A stretch of DNA of 64,000 nucleotides from Ailurus styani (Eukaryota > Chordata > Mammalia > Carnivora > Ailuridae), in the NCBI GenBank assembly GCA_002007465.1, contig LNAC01000688.1, forward strand, positions 124,929 to 188,928, read 5' to 3'. Of this stretch, positions 34,063-45,532 are shown piece after piece. A program made the position numbers and the translations under genes. Each line of letters starts with the position of its first letter. The first letter of the stretch is position 1. The notes under the pieces are model-generated. The model made no database searches, was not told the origin of the DNA, and saw only the letters and a list, made by a program, of their open reading frames with translations.

Positions 34063-34790
34063 ACTGGAACTTTTGGAAGGATATATAAAAAAGAGGAAAA
34101 TAAAAATCTATTATTTTGCAGTTTGTCATGGTATACCTGATATGCTTCTAGCTCTGTTTGAGATATATGATTTTTATGCAGCTACACACGTTTTCTTTTC
34201 AAAAAATAAGCATAAAGAGGATTCTGTGAGATGGATGCATGCTGGCTTTTTCAAGAGGTACCTACAGCTGCTGAACTAAGATGTGTTGAATAAATACATA
34301 CTTTAAAAATTGTTTTAATTTGGCTCGTCTGTCAATATGTCCCTTAAGAGTGTCCTTCCCCACCTTCTGCTTGGGATTGTCAGTGACCTGAAAAGGTACA
34401 GCCATATCTCGTTAGTTTATTCTGAAGTTTGAAAGATGTGAGTGAGAATTAAAAGCAGAAACCCAAAATAGAGATTCAATTCAAAAGATAGGCAGTGTTT
34501 AGAGGAAATTATGCAGGGAACTTAAAAAAATGATCCATTTTAAGTATTCCTTTGGGTTTTACTATTTTCTTTTAAACACAAATACCCAAATACAAAAGTA
34601 TGACAATATATCAGCTTCTCATCAAAAGAAGATATGTTAATATTATCTTGAATACTTTCTAAAGCATACAGATCTCACATTTCAAACATGTAAAGGGTAA
34701 TGGAATATAGAGAGAGGCAAGGTATCTACATTTCACTTGAACTGGTTAAATATTAACAGCAGTAGATTGTAGTAACATAGATATAGAAAT
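34063..34790. other. Unrecognised DNA
   Basis: A 68-codon frame (34073-34279) has no motif. AT-rich, no repeat named. Confidence 0.4.
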
Positions 34791-34791
34791 G

Positions 34792-35108
34792 CAGTTGACC
34801 CCTGAACATCCTGGGGGCTAGGGGTGCTGATACCCATGCAGTTGAAAATCTACATATAACTTTTGACACCCCAAAAACTCAATTACTAATAGTCTGTTGT
34901 TGACCAGAGACCTTACTTATAATATAAACAATAAAATAACACATATTTGCATATTATATGTATTATTTGCTGTATTCTTACCATAGAGCAATCTAGAGGA
35001 AAGAAAATCGTGTTAACAAATTATAAAGAAGAAAAAATACATTTAGAGTACTGTGCTGTATGGAAGTGGACCCACACAGTTCAAACTCACGTCATAAAGG
35101 GTCAAGTA
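34792..35108 (+). mobile_element. Tigger/pogo-like DNA transposon, internally deleted, decayed ends
   Basis: Starts CAGTTGACCCCTGAACATCC and ends GGGTCAAGTA. Inside are 'GTTGAAAATCTACATATAAC', 'CTAATAGTCTGTTGTTGACC' and 'TTGCTGTATTCTTACCATAG', and the same words recur in the copy at 47489. Length is about 317 bases, so no transposase remains. TA flanks are not preserved on the left. Confidence 0.75.
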
Positions 35109-36875
35109 TATGAACATATATCATGGAAAAAGCTATACAAAGAGATATACTAAGAAAATAACTATAGATAAAGAAAATGGAATTCTAAAAGCATGTTCCA
35201 TCCAAGGAAGGAATGAAAACTGAAGTAAAAAAAAAAAATAGAGAAAACAAACAGAAAACAAAAAAAAAGAAAAAACAAACAGAAAACAAAACATGGCAGA
35301 CTTAAGAACTAACATATCAATAGATTCATTAAATGTAGTCTTCAAGCACCAGTTGAAAGATATTGACAGGATAGATTAAAAACATAGTAATTCTGAGTGT
35401 GTATGCATAAAACAACAGAACTATAATATGTATGCCACAAAACATGATGGAACTGAAAAAAGAAGTAGACAAATGCACCATTATAGTTGGGATTTTCAAC
35501 ATCCTTTTCCCTACAATTGATGGAAAAATATATAGAAACCAGCAAATATATAGGACACAATTAGCAAACAGGAACAAATTAACTTTGATAGACTATTCCA
35601 CCCAAAAAGTAAGGAATGTATATTATTTTAAAGCACCCATAGTATATATCAACTAGATCATATGCTAGGCCATAAAACAAACCTCAACAAATTTAAAAAT
35701 ATTGAAATCATACAGAGTATGTTCTCAGACAATGATGAGATCGAACTAAAAATCAATAACAAAGAAATAAAGCAAATCTCCAAATACCTGAAAGCCAACT
35801 GAAACTTTAAAAATAATCCATGGGTCAAAGAGGTCTCAAGAGAAACCAAAACATACATTGAAAATATTGAAGATGAAAATACAACATATCAAAATTTGTA
35901 GGACAAAGCTAAGTAGTGAAAGAGAAGGAAATTTATAGCATTGAATGTTTACATTAGAAAAGAGGAAAGGTTTCAAATAAATAACCTAAGCTTTCACATT
36001 AAGAATCTAGACAGTAAAGAAAAGGAAAAGAAAATTAAAACAAGAAGATGAAAATAATGTGGTAAAGAGTAGAAATCAATAAAATTGAACAAGAAATGTA
36101 ATAGAAGTCAATGAAAAAGATTGTTCCCCTAAAAAATCAATAAAATTGCAAACCTGTATCAAGACTGACAAAGAAAAAAAAAGGAGAAGATGCAAATTAT
36201 TAATATAAGGAGTGTAACAGGGAACATCACTACAGACCTTGTGGATATCAAAAGGCTAATGAGGAAATAGTATAGACAACACTACGCAGACATATTTGAC
36301 AACTTAGATAAAAATGGACCAATTTTTCAAAAGCACAAATGACTACAACTCATATACCAAAACGAGATGAATAGCCCTATCACATATAAACAATTGAATT
36401 TGTAATTTAAAAACTCACAAAAAAAGAAATCTCAAGGGACAGATGATATTGTTGAATTCTACTAAATGTTTAAAGAAGAATGAATTCCATATAACTTCTT
36501 CCAGAAAATAGGAGGATATGAATGACTTCTAGTTCGTCTTATGAAGCTAATGTTGTTTTGATACTCAAACCAAACAAAGACAGAATGTAGAAGGAGAGTA
36601 GAGGAGAGAGGAGGTGAGGGAAAAAACAAAGACAGAAACAGGTTTAATACCAATGTCCCTCATGAATATAGAGGCAGATATCATTTAAAATATTAGCAAA
36701 TAGAATTAAGTAATTTATAATAAGAATTATATGCCATGACCAAATTTTTTTTATTCCAAGGATATAAGGCTAATTCATTATAATCTACCATATTAACAAC
36801 CTAAGGGAGAAAAATTCCATAATCATATTAATTGATGCACAACAAGCATTTGGCATAATTCAAAACCTAATCATA

Positions 36876-37069
36876 CTGGGCGCCTGGGTGGCTCAGTGGG
36901 TTAAAGCCTCTGCCTTCGGCTCAGGTCATGATCTCAGGGTCCTGGGATTGAGCCCTGCATCGGGCTTTCTGCTCAGCAGGGAGCCTGCTTCCTCCTCTCT
37001 CTCTGCCTCTCTGCCTACTTGTGATCTCTCTCTCTGTGTCAAATAAATAAATAAAATCTTTAAAAAAAG
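36876..37069 (+). mobile_element. CAN-SINE, young
   Basis: Near-consensus CTGGGCGCCTGGGTGGCTCA head. Exact duplication AAACCTAATCATA at 36863-36875 and 37070-37082. Confidence 0.95.
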
Positions 37070-37096
37070 AAACCTAATCATAATAAAAGTGCTCAG

Positions 37097-37288
37097 GGGC
37101 ACCTGGGCGGCCCAGTGGGTTAAAGCCTCTGTCTTTGGCTCAGGTCATGATCTTGGGGTCCTGGGATAGAGCCCCGCATTGGGCTCCCTGCTCAGTGGGG
37201 AGCCTGCTTCCTCCTCTCTCTGCCTGCCTCTCTGCCTACTTGTGATCTCTCTCTCTGTCAAATAAATAAACAAAATCTTTAAAAAAAT
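37097..37288 (+). mobile_element. CAN-SINE, young
   Basis: Head GGGCACCTGGGCGGCCCAGT. Duplication AAAAGTGCTCAG (37085-37096) / AAAAATGCTCAG (37289-37300). It lies 27 bases downstream of the previous copy in the same orientation. Confidence 0.94.
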
Positions 37289-38960
37289 AAAAATGCTCAG
37301 AAAAGTGGAAATACAGAGGAATCTCCTCAACCTGATAAATTGCATCCTACACTTAGTCTTACACTGAATGATATTTTCTGCATGAGATTAGAAACAAGAA
37401 ACTAGTACCTGCTCTCAGCACTCTTATTCAACATATAACCAGAAGCTTTAATAGTGCAAATGGGCAAGAAAAGAAATAAAAGGCATACAAGTTGGAAAAG
37501 CAGAAATAAATCCATGCCTACTTATAGATAATGTACAGAAAACTCCAAGAAATTAAAAATATACCCTCAAATTAAAAAGTAATTTTAGAAAGGTGGTATG
37601 ATACAAGATAAATACATAAAAATAACTTGTTATATACAACATAACTACTACTTGTGTTAGTGGTATGTTTGTGTATCACAATGAACACATGAACATTGAA
37701 ATTAAAGGTAGAATATATCTTCAGTGATCAAAAAATTAAATAAGTATAAATGTAACAAAAATGTACAGAAATTGTATGCTGAAAATCACAGCATGATAAA
37801 ATAAATTTAGAAAATATAAATAAGCGGAGAGATATTCTGTATTCAGAATTGCACAACTCAAAAAAGTAAAGATGCCAGTTGTCTCAAAGCTGATACACAG
37901 ATTTAACACAAATTCTTTCAAAATCATAAGATTTCTTTTTAAAGAAATAGAAAAGATTATTCCAAAATTTATGTAGAAGGCAAAGGAGCTAGAGTGGAGT
38001 ATCTACAATAATTTTGAAAATGGAGAATGAAGTGGGAAGAATATCAGATGGCAGAGTAATCAGGAATGTATGATATTGTCAGAGTGATGTACACATGGAT
38101 CAGCTGAACAGAAAAAGAACCGAGAAATAGACCCTTTCAAATATGCCCAATCCATTTGAGACAAAAGTAAAAAAATAGCAACAATACCAAATGCCAGGGA
38201 AGATGAAAAGAAACTGAATCACTCATGCTTTTTTTATGGAAATGTAAAATGGTACAGTCACTCTGGAAAACAGTTTGGTATTTTTTTTAAAAAAAACTAA
38301 GCATACAACTACAATATGGCCCAGCAATTGTACTCCTGGGCACTTATCCCAGACAAATGAAAACTCTGGTCACAAAAAAACTTGTACATGTTTACAACCA
38401 CTTTATTTATAATCTAACTTTGGCAACATTCTGGCTGTGGTTAAGCAAGTGAATGGTTAAACAAACTGTAGTCCATCCATATCATGGAGTCTACTCAGGA
38501 ATTAAAAGGAATGAACTACAGAAACACTCTATGACCTGGACAAAATATCCAGATAATTATGCTGGTAGGGAAAAAAAGCCAATCCTGGAAGATTACAGAA
38601 TGTATGGTTCTATTCATACAACATTCTTAAAATGGCAAATTGTGAAAAAAGGGAGAACAGACTGTTGATTGGAAAGATAAGGAAGAGAGTGTGGCCACAG
38701 CATGAGAGGGTGAATTTGTGTGCCGATGAGATTGTCCTGTATCCTGATTGTCAGCATTCGTATACCAGCCTTGCATTGTAGGACAGGTTTGCATATTGCT
38801 CCTATGGGAGGAAGTGGTAAAGGACATGTGTTATCTTTCCATGTTACATCTTGCAAATTCATGCAAATCTACAAGGAAATAAATATTTAAACTTTTTATT
38901 TTTAAAGGAAGGCAATAAAGTTCATTCTCTTAAGTTTGCTGTCAAAATGAAATATATTTG

Positions 38961-39157
38961 GGGCATCTTGGTGGCTCAGTCGTTTAAGCATCTGCCTTTG
39001 GTTCAGATCATGATCTAGGGTCTCAGGATCAAGACCTGAGGTGGGCCCCCTGCTCAGTGGGGAGTCTGCTTCTCCTTCTCCTCCTCCACCACCCCCCTAC
39101 TTGCGCTCTCTCTCTCTCTCAGATAAATTAATAAAATCTTAAAAAAAAAAGAAAAAA
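38961..39157 (+). mobile_element. Older CAN-SINE
   Basis: Head GGGCATCTTGGTGGCTCAGT with 'AGCATCTGCCTTTGGTTCAG'. Tail AAATTAATAAAATCTTA10. Approximate duplication GAAATATATTTG / TACGATATATTTG. Confidence 0.88.
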
Positions 39158-39171
39158 GAATACGATATATT

Positions 39172-39818
39172 TGAAAGTACCTGTTTGAAGCCTGGTAATT
39201 ACTAAACACTCAATTTATCTAAATTTTCTTCCCTTTGCTCCTCTCCTACTCCTTTATAGACACCTTGGTTTCTTGAAAATGAAATGTTTCCCCTCAATGG
39301 GATATACCATGCCCTTCCCAAACTCTCGACTATGATGAATTTGTCTAGAGAAAGATCTGTTCCTCCATAGTTTGCATATGAGACATAGGTAAGCATGAGG
39401 AGCAGCACTGATAAAACACACAGACACACAGGTAATTCCGTATAGCTGTTAAAAGTAAAGATCAGATTTCAATGGAATATTTTGGTATTAAAGGGAGGGA
39501 GGCACAAAGGCCTGGACTCTGTGCTACTAATCACCCTGCTACCTTGTGAGGTTCTTGAGGACAAATAGCAGTCTAAAGAGCTAAAGACCATCTTGCTACT
39601 AATTTTAGGACTCCAGGAGACATATGAGCTGGAGATCAGTCCTCGGGTTCCAGGACCCAGGCAGGACTGTCCCTTCCACCTGCTTCAGCCACAATCAAAC
39701 TTTAGTACCAGAAGCTGGTAGTTTGTATTTAAAAGATAACAATGTTTAGTCCCCTTGAATGATCCTAGGTGCATTAACCTACTCTGTTGTGTGACCTTGT
39801 AGCTCCAAGGGTTCAACT
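39172..39818. other. Unrecognised DNA
   Basis: No gene or repeat that I can support. The 75-codon minus frame at 39202-39429 opens with a hydrophobic Leu/Val stretch but has no start context or neighbours. Confidence 0.4.
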
Positions 39819-39833
39819 AAAATCAGCTCCTTT

Positions 39834-40044
39834 TGGGGCACCTGAGAGGTTTGGTCGTTAAGCATCTGCCTTCATCTCAGGGCATGATCCCAGGGTCCTA
39901 GGATTGAGTCCCGCATCGGGCTCGCTGCTCAGCGAGAAGCCTGCTTCTCCCTATCTCATTCCCCCTGCTTGTGTTCCCTCTCTCGCTGTGTCTCTCTCTG
40001 TCAAATAAATAAATAAAATCTTTTAAAAAATTAAAAAAATAAAC
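39834..40044 (+). mobile_element. Older CAN-SINE
   Basis: 'GGGGCACCTGAGAGGTTTGG' head with 'TTAAGCATCTGCCTTCATCT'. The tail contains two A-rich segments (40025-40044). Duplication AAAATCAGCTCCTTT (39819-39833) / AAAATTAGCTCCTTT (40045-40059). Confidence 0.92.
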
Positions 40045-40059
40045 AAAATTAGCTCCTTT

Positions 40060-40625
40060 ATTCTACAAAGAAGTATTTCCACAAAGAACCAGATTCACAA
40101 AGTACAAGTAAAAACAAAAGCAACCATTAATGTTATCTATGTGTTCCCTAAACTCAGAAGAGGAGCAAGGTGAGAGAGGTCAAGAGGAAGGGTAAAGATG
40201 ACAGGTGCTCAGAGACCCAGGCTTCAGGCACCTGTGCAGGCAGGGGAAGGAGACGGGAATGAGTCTCCCCCTGTGGCCACTGAGCCCCATCTGATCAGAG
40301 AGAAAAAGCAAACACCACTAAACCTAGGGGGTCTCATTCAGTTTCCTGACTGGGAAGGAGACATGAGCACTACCAACTTTCAGTTTGGGGACACATATGG
40401 GGAGAATCCAGATGTTTCTGCACATCAAGCAGCCAGGCATTCCAGGGTCTGGCTGCCTCAGTAACAGTAATTCATCAATCTTCCAAGAAACCCACCAACA
40501 CTTTTCACCTAAATGAAAACCATTGCATTATAATCAGGTGCTATCAGTCTATGTCCTACTGACTTAATTTAGGAAATCATATGGGCACTTAACAGCCTGG
40601 TTATTTGCTAACCTCAGGGGAATGA
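40060..40625. other. Unrecognised DNA
   Basis: A plus-strand frame of 88 codons (40198-40464) lies in GC-richer sequence. It has no domain that I recognise and no bounding splice signals. No repeat named. Confidence 0.35.
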
Positions 40626-40641
40626 GAGAAGGCCAAGTTTT

Positions 40642-40670
40642 TTTTTTTTTAAGATTTTATTTATTTATTT

Positions 40671-40716
<46 letters not shown>

Positions 40717-40859
40717 ACAAGTAGGCAGAGAGGCAGGCAGAGGGAGAGGGGGAAGCAGGCTCCCTGCTAAGCAGAGAGCCTGATGTGGGGCCAGATCCCA
40801 GGACCCTGAGATCATGACATGAGCCGAAGTCGGAGGCTTAACTTACTGAGCCACCCAGG
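40642..40859 (-). mobile_element. CAN-SINE lacking the last 5' bases
   Basis: (GA)n at about 40672-40713. The head stops at GCCACCCAGG, without the usual CGCCCC, so about 6 bases of the 5' end were lost. Duplication AGAGAAGGCCAAGTTT / TGGAGAAGGCCAATTT brackets it. Confidence 0.92.
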
Positions 40860-40875
40860 TGGAGAAGGCCAATTT

Positions 40876-41351
40876 TTAAAAGTGTGAAGTACCCCCAGGG
40901 AATGGCCATTATTGAACTTAACTAACCCTAGGTGAGCCATGGTCCAGAGTTCAGAGGTGATATATTAGCAATGGGCCAGATCTAGCCCAATGCACTGTCA
41001 TGCTAGTGAAGTGACTCATAGGTGCTCCTGACTCCCAGGGTGGATGCTTCTGATAAACATCCCCTTATGCATGCAACAGGGTTTAGGAGATCCTGTTGTG
41101 CACAACAGTTTTGTACTATGTGTTGGGTGGACTCAGGAATAAAGTGTAGCTAAAAGCACAGGTTCAATGGATACACAAAGGTGTGTGTCCTGGTGCATGA
41201 ACTTGGTAAGTATGTCAACAGACTTTGCTGGCGAATGCTCCTTCAAGTGGAGCACACAATCCTTATGGAATTTCCAGTCACTTATTTCTTGTCTTCGTGA
41301 GAGTGCTAAAGATCCTTTTTAACAATACTTAAACATAACAATACTAAACAT
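40876..41351. other. Unrecognised DNA
   Basis: Nothing recognised. Confidence 0.4.
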
Positions 41352-41363
41352 AAGAGTAGTAGT

Positions 41364-41512
41364 GAGGTGCCTGGGTGGCTCAGTGGGTTAAAGCTTCTGC
41401 CTTCGGCTCAGGTCATGACCTCAGGGTCCTGGGATCGAGTCCCACGTTGGGCTCTCTTCTTGGCAGGGAGCCTGCTTCCTCCTTTCTCTCCGCCTGCCTC
41501 TCTGCCTACTTG

Positions 41513-41560
<48 letters not shown>

Positions 41561-41587
41561 CAAAGAAATAAATAAAATCTTATAAAA
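41364..41587 (+). mobile_element. CAN-SINE, young, with (CT)n expansion
   Basis: (CT)n at 41516-41556. Exact duplication AAGAGTAGTAGT at 41352-41363 and 41588-41599. Confidence 0.95.
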
Positions 41588-41599
41588 AAGAGTAGTAGT

Positions 41600-41780
41600 A
41601 ACATGATAATGATAAGCAATTAACACTTCCATTTTATGCCCTCAAACCCTAGTGGATTGAGTATTATGTGGGATTTTTTGCATTTTGCACTTGAAGACAT
41701 TGAGTCAGAGAGGTTATAAGAGTTTATCCAAGGTCCAATGAGTTAGTGGAAAATTACAATTCTAGTCTGACTCAAAAAAA
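41600..41780 (-). mobile_element. MIR fragment
   Basis: 'GACATTGAGTCAGAGAGGTT', 'TTATCCAAGGTCCAATGAGT' and 'AGTGGAAAATTACAATTCTA' are the antisense of the MIR core ('actgaggctcagagaggttaag ... ccaaggtcacac'). Confidence 0.65.
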
Positions 41781-42007
41781 CAGGAATTAATGTTTTGCCC
41801 ACTGAGATAATTTTCCTTCTCTTTTTCCCCAAGATCCAATCAATTTCCTCCTTTTGGCCTCCATTACAATGGCAGAATGAGGAAGACACACTTGGACACA
41901 GGGAACATGGAATTCTTTCCTATGTATTGTGGAGCATTATGTCTTTCCTGCCAGCTCCAAGCCTCCTGTCTTCTGCACCTACTCTGGCGGCGGCGGGGGT
42001 GGGTGGG

Positions 42008-42232
42008 NNNNNNNNNNNNNNNNNNNNNNNNNNNNNNNNNNNNNNNNNNNNNNNNNNNNNNNNNNNNNNNNNNNNNNNNNNNNNNNNNNNNNNNNNNNNN
42101 NNNNNNNNNNNNNNNNNNNNNNNNNNNNNNNNNNNNNNNNNNNNNNNNNNNNNNNNNNNNNNNNNNNNNNNNNNNNNNNNNNNNNNNNNNNNNNNNNNNN
42201 NNNNNNNNNNNNNNNNNNNNNNNNNNNNNNNN
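42008..42232. other. 225-base N gap in G-rich sequence
   Basis: Flanks are GGCGGCGGCGGGGGTGGGTG on the left and TGGGGGGGGGCAAGGGC on the right. The missing sequence is probably a G-rich simple repeat. All frames that cross it are meaningless. Confidence 0.9.
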
Positions 42233-44500
42233 TGGGGGGGGGCAAGGGCAGGCCATCCTAAGTCCTCACCAGCCAATTGCACAGGACGGAAGAAGAGAAA
42301 AACGTAGTAAGGTGAATCTCTCAGCTCTTTGTTCCCCCACCTGAAAGAGCTTACTGCCTTCCCCCACTGCTTCGCACCTCAAACATCCAGCACCTGTCCA
42401 CATCTCCACATATGGCAGCATCAGGGATCTCCACCCCTGGGATTGATGGAGAAGGTTACACACATAGAAGCTAAAGGTGTCTTCCAGAATAGGTGGTATA
42501 GTGGTGTTGAAAGACATTGACCTTCTCTTAGAATACCATTGTTTCCGTTTTTGTGAAAACTTTTCCAATGGCCAAGGGCAGATGTTGTGTTCCGCTTTGA
42601 TCCCTATGTGCTATGGACATAGGTGAACCCAACAGTGACACAAAGGAAGAGGAGGGACCACACACCATGCCTCTGTGACCCCACTTTAACCACCAACAGC
42701 CAAAGTGCCTTTTCCAGAAAATGATACTCTTGTTCCTTTATATGCCATATAAGACGGGGTCATCAAACTCCCATTTATTAATAGAGAATGGCTTCATGTG
42801 TTGCCCAGGGCTTTCGTGTCGATGTTTGCTTACATTTCAAAGTAATAGAGTCATTTATTTCCTTTATAGCTGCCCTGCAATTTTAGGTAACACTTTTATA
42901 TCTTCTCTCTTGTGAAGACATCAGAGTTTTTATTTGGCATATACCAAGGCTTGAGAAGGCAAGCAAACTTTTTTACAGCAACCATCAGGGAAATCACTGA
43001 TTTTGATAGATTCAGGTTTTTTCTGCCATCCTCAGTTTATACTTTCTATTAACAAAAAGTCTCAATGGGCTTAGAAATTTGGCTTGGAATAAGAAAACGC
43101 CAAAGAAAAATGCTAAAAGTACAGGAAAGACAGTCATCCTGATATCATTAAAATGGGCACTTGAGAAGATATAAACAATTCAGACATAGAAGCAAAGTTC
43201 ACCAATCCAACATCAGCAGTCCCTCTCCCCCTCTCATTCATTCTCTATGAATATTTCTCAGTGAGACTTCTAAAGAGGAATTTCACAAGTCAATTTTTAA
43301 ATTCAAATCCATCAAGAGTTGACTTTGAGCCTGAATCAAACTGTACACCTTATAATTCTTTCATGGTACTTGTGTGAAGTCCTAGGTATCTGGCCCTGGC
43401 CATATTTATCAGCCATTGCTTGTAACTTCACTCTTCACCCCATCATCCCAATTACAAATAAGCCCTAACAAAGTAGACTACTTTGTTTGTGTGTCTGTGC
43501 ATCTATGCACTTAATAGTGCTACTCTTTCCTTTAATGCTACATGCTTATCTCTGGTCTCCTGTACATGGATATTGAATCTGACCATCTCTGTCCTTTCTC
43601 TTCTAGGTTTAGCAATCTTCATTTGTGGGGTGATTTGTAGGAACTAATTGGATAGAGATTGAATGGCTGAGCCCAGTCATCTGTTTATGAATCTCAGGCT
43701 AATAGGATTTATGTAGACTTGTCTGTGATAATGGAGTTTCAGTCCATGTTTGATATGAATGTGCGACAATTGACCAGTTTGCTGGAAGTTCTAATTCTAT
43801 GAGAAGATACAAACATGGCACCTGTCCACCAACCATTTATAATACCAGAGGCAACACACACACCTACCCACCCACCTATCCCCCCACACACACACAGGAT
43901 ACACAAAACTCAGTGGTCTCGCTTGCTTTTATTTATCTATCAAGATTTAGTAAGCACCTACCTTGTGGTAATCTTGTTTGGGTATTGTGACTCTAACACA
44001 CAAGACTAATGTCTACTCTTGGGAAGTTTTCATTTGATGGGCAGGATGGAAATAAACAAACAAATGCATTCTTATAACGTGATACAATGTCAGAAAGTAT
44101 AGTGTCTAGGAATGGTGGGACATATATCTGAGAAGCTACTGAAGGTTACACTGACCCTATGGTACCTCTACCAAATGAGAACATAACTCATTCTCCAGGG
44201 TAGCTTCTAAAGGGCCTTGCTAACTTTCTCAGTGCCTGCTACAATATTTCCATCTTTAACCTATATTCATTCTGCTCCAATTTAAGCATTCCCTTGGGTT
44301 CTTCCTTTTAGAACCAGAGTTCTGAGAAATGCAGAGTGCATAAGAACTCCAGGAAAGTTCAGGAAAAAGGTTGAATGATGGAACTTGTCCAATTTAAACT
44401 ACAGGAGAATTTGGGAGTAAGCAGAAGGCAATTATATAGTTGGTCGTGACCAGGGTGGTGGGGCCAGCACCTCCACACCTCCTTTTTCCAGAAGCTGCTC
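42233..44500. other. Mostly unrecognised DNA
   Basis: No gene that I can support. A CA/CCCA-rich stretch lies at 43853-43898. 43925-44110 has the wording of an old repeat ('AAGCACCTACCTTGTGGTAA', 'GATGGAAATAAACAAACAAA') that I cannot assign. 42700-43800 looks single-copy. Confidence 0.4.
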
Positions 44501-45270
44501 TAAAGATTTAATAATGACTGATTATAATATCATTATTTACAGGTCTAATTTTTACCCATGTAGTGTTCTATATAACAAAAAAAATGCATTAAAAACACCT
44601 GCTAATCATCTGCTTCAGCTAATTTAGAAGGAAAAATTCTAATAGTACTTTTGCATTTTTCTAATTAGGAAAGTATTATGAGTTTTAATTAATGTCTTAA
44701 TTAGATGCCATTATGTACTCATGACACTGGTGAATCATTTGAAACCAGGCCTTGATTACTATATTGATATGTGTTCTGTTCTATTTTTAATTTATTTTAT
44801 TTGTTTTTCAAAAAAAAAAAGAAAGAAAGAAAAAGAAAAAGTAGCTAGAAGCTTTTTCTAATTAGGAGAAGCTTCTCTGCAGCTAAACAGTACCCCTGCT
44901 CAGCCACATTGTCCGGAGTGTGATTTCTTCATCCCATTCTTACTCAGTCTCTTTCTATGCACCTAGTCCTTGCTAGAGGCCCCAATCCTGGAAGACTTTT
45001 GTGGGCTGCCCAGAATGCTGCCTGCCCCGCCCCCTATTCTCTTCAGACAACCCTACTGTGCTGGATATGCACTTGGTAATTAGGTGTTTCCTTAATGCTC
45101 ATCAGACGCTGAATTAGCAATGAGGATATAGAAAGGAGTTAATTACAGAATCTGAACAGGGGAATGAAAAATGCCATTGGTAAACAAATAAAGGAGCCAC
45201 AGTATAACACAGCTTCAGAATGACAAGTGTAAAAATTCCCTGCCTATCTGAAAAGTTTCAGCTGCTTTGC
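44501..45270. promoter_or_regulatory. Repeat-free block with six TAATTA sites (candidate enhancer)
   Basis: TAATTA occurs at 44662, 44686, 44698, 44859, 45077 and 45140, along with TAATTT and ATTAGC variants and TTTGCATCATCAC at 45268. TAATTA is the core bound by many homeodomain proteins. The block carries no recognisable SINE, L1, MIR or L2 sequence, in contrast to its surroundings. No direct evidence for activity; AT-rich base composition alone yields some such sites. Confidence 0.25.
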
Positions 45271-45321
45271 ATCATCACTTAAAACAAACTTGGCTGTGAA
45301 CAAGTAAGAAATAAGTGGGGG

Positions 45322-45520
45322 GGGGGTGCCTGGGTGGCTCAGTTAGTTAAAGCCTCTGCCTTTGGCTCAGGTCATGATCTCAGGGTCCTGGGATGAGCCC
45401 TTCGTTGGGCTCCCTGCTGGGTGGGGAGCATGATTCCTCCTCTCTCTCTGCCTGCCTTTGCCTACTTGTGATTTCTCTCTCTCTCTCTGTCAAATAAATA
45501 AATAAAAATCTTTTAAAAAA
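45322..45520 (+). mobile_element. CAN-SINE, young
   Basis: Preceded by a G run (45317-45326). Head GGTGCCTGGGTGGCTCAG. Duplication GAAATAAGTGG at 45308-45318 and 45522-45532. Confidence 0.93.
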
Positions 45521-45532
45521 TGAAATAAGTGG

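Larger units (their letters stand above)
35298..38500 (+). pseudogene. Ancient L1 ORF2 remnant
   Basis: A reverse-transcriptase/endonuclease reading frame recognisable only by nucleotide wording. No open stretch exceeds about 75 codons on its own strand. Minus-strand frames here (35133-35577 and others) are shadows made hydrophobic by the A-rich sense strand. Confidence 0.7.
35110..38900 (+). mobile_element. Ancient L1 (L1M-type), ORF2 to 3' end, degenerate
   Basis: Starts upstream of ORF2 ('AAATGGAATTCTAAAAGCAT'). ORF2 wording follows: endonuclease part (35294-35700), 'GGAAATTTATAGCATTGAAT' (35928), 'AACCAAACAAAGACAGAATG' (36569), 'GATGCACAACAAGCATTTGG' (36833), and reverse transcriptase to tail at 37400-38450 ('CAATATGGCCCAGCAATTGT', 'AATTAAAAGGAATGAACTAC'). 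The frame is destroyed by many stops and indels. Two young SINEs are inserted. Position immediately right of the Tigger element suggests the Tigger jumped into or next to it. Confidence 0.8.

Noticed and set aside
41795..42344. Frames of 88-170 codons on both strands
   Set aside because: They are open only because they cross 225 N bases.
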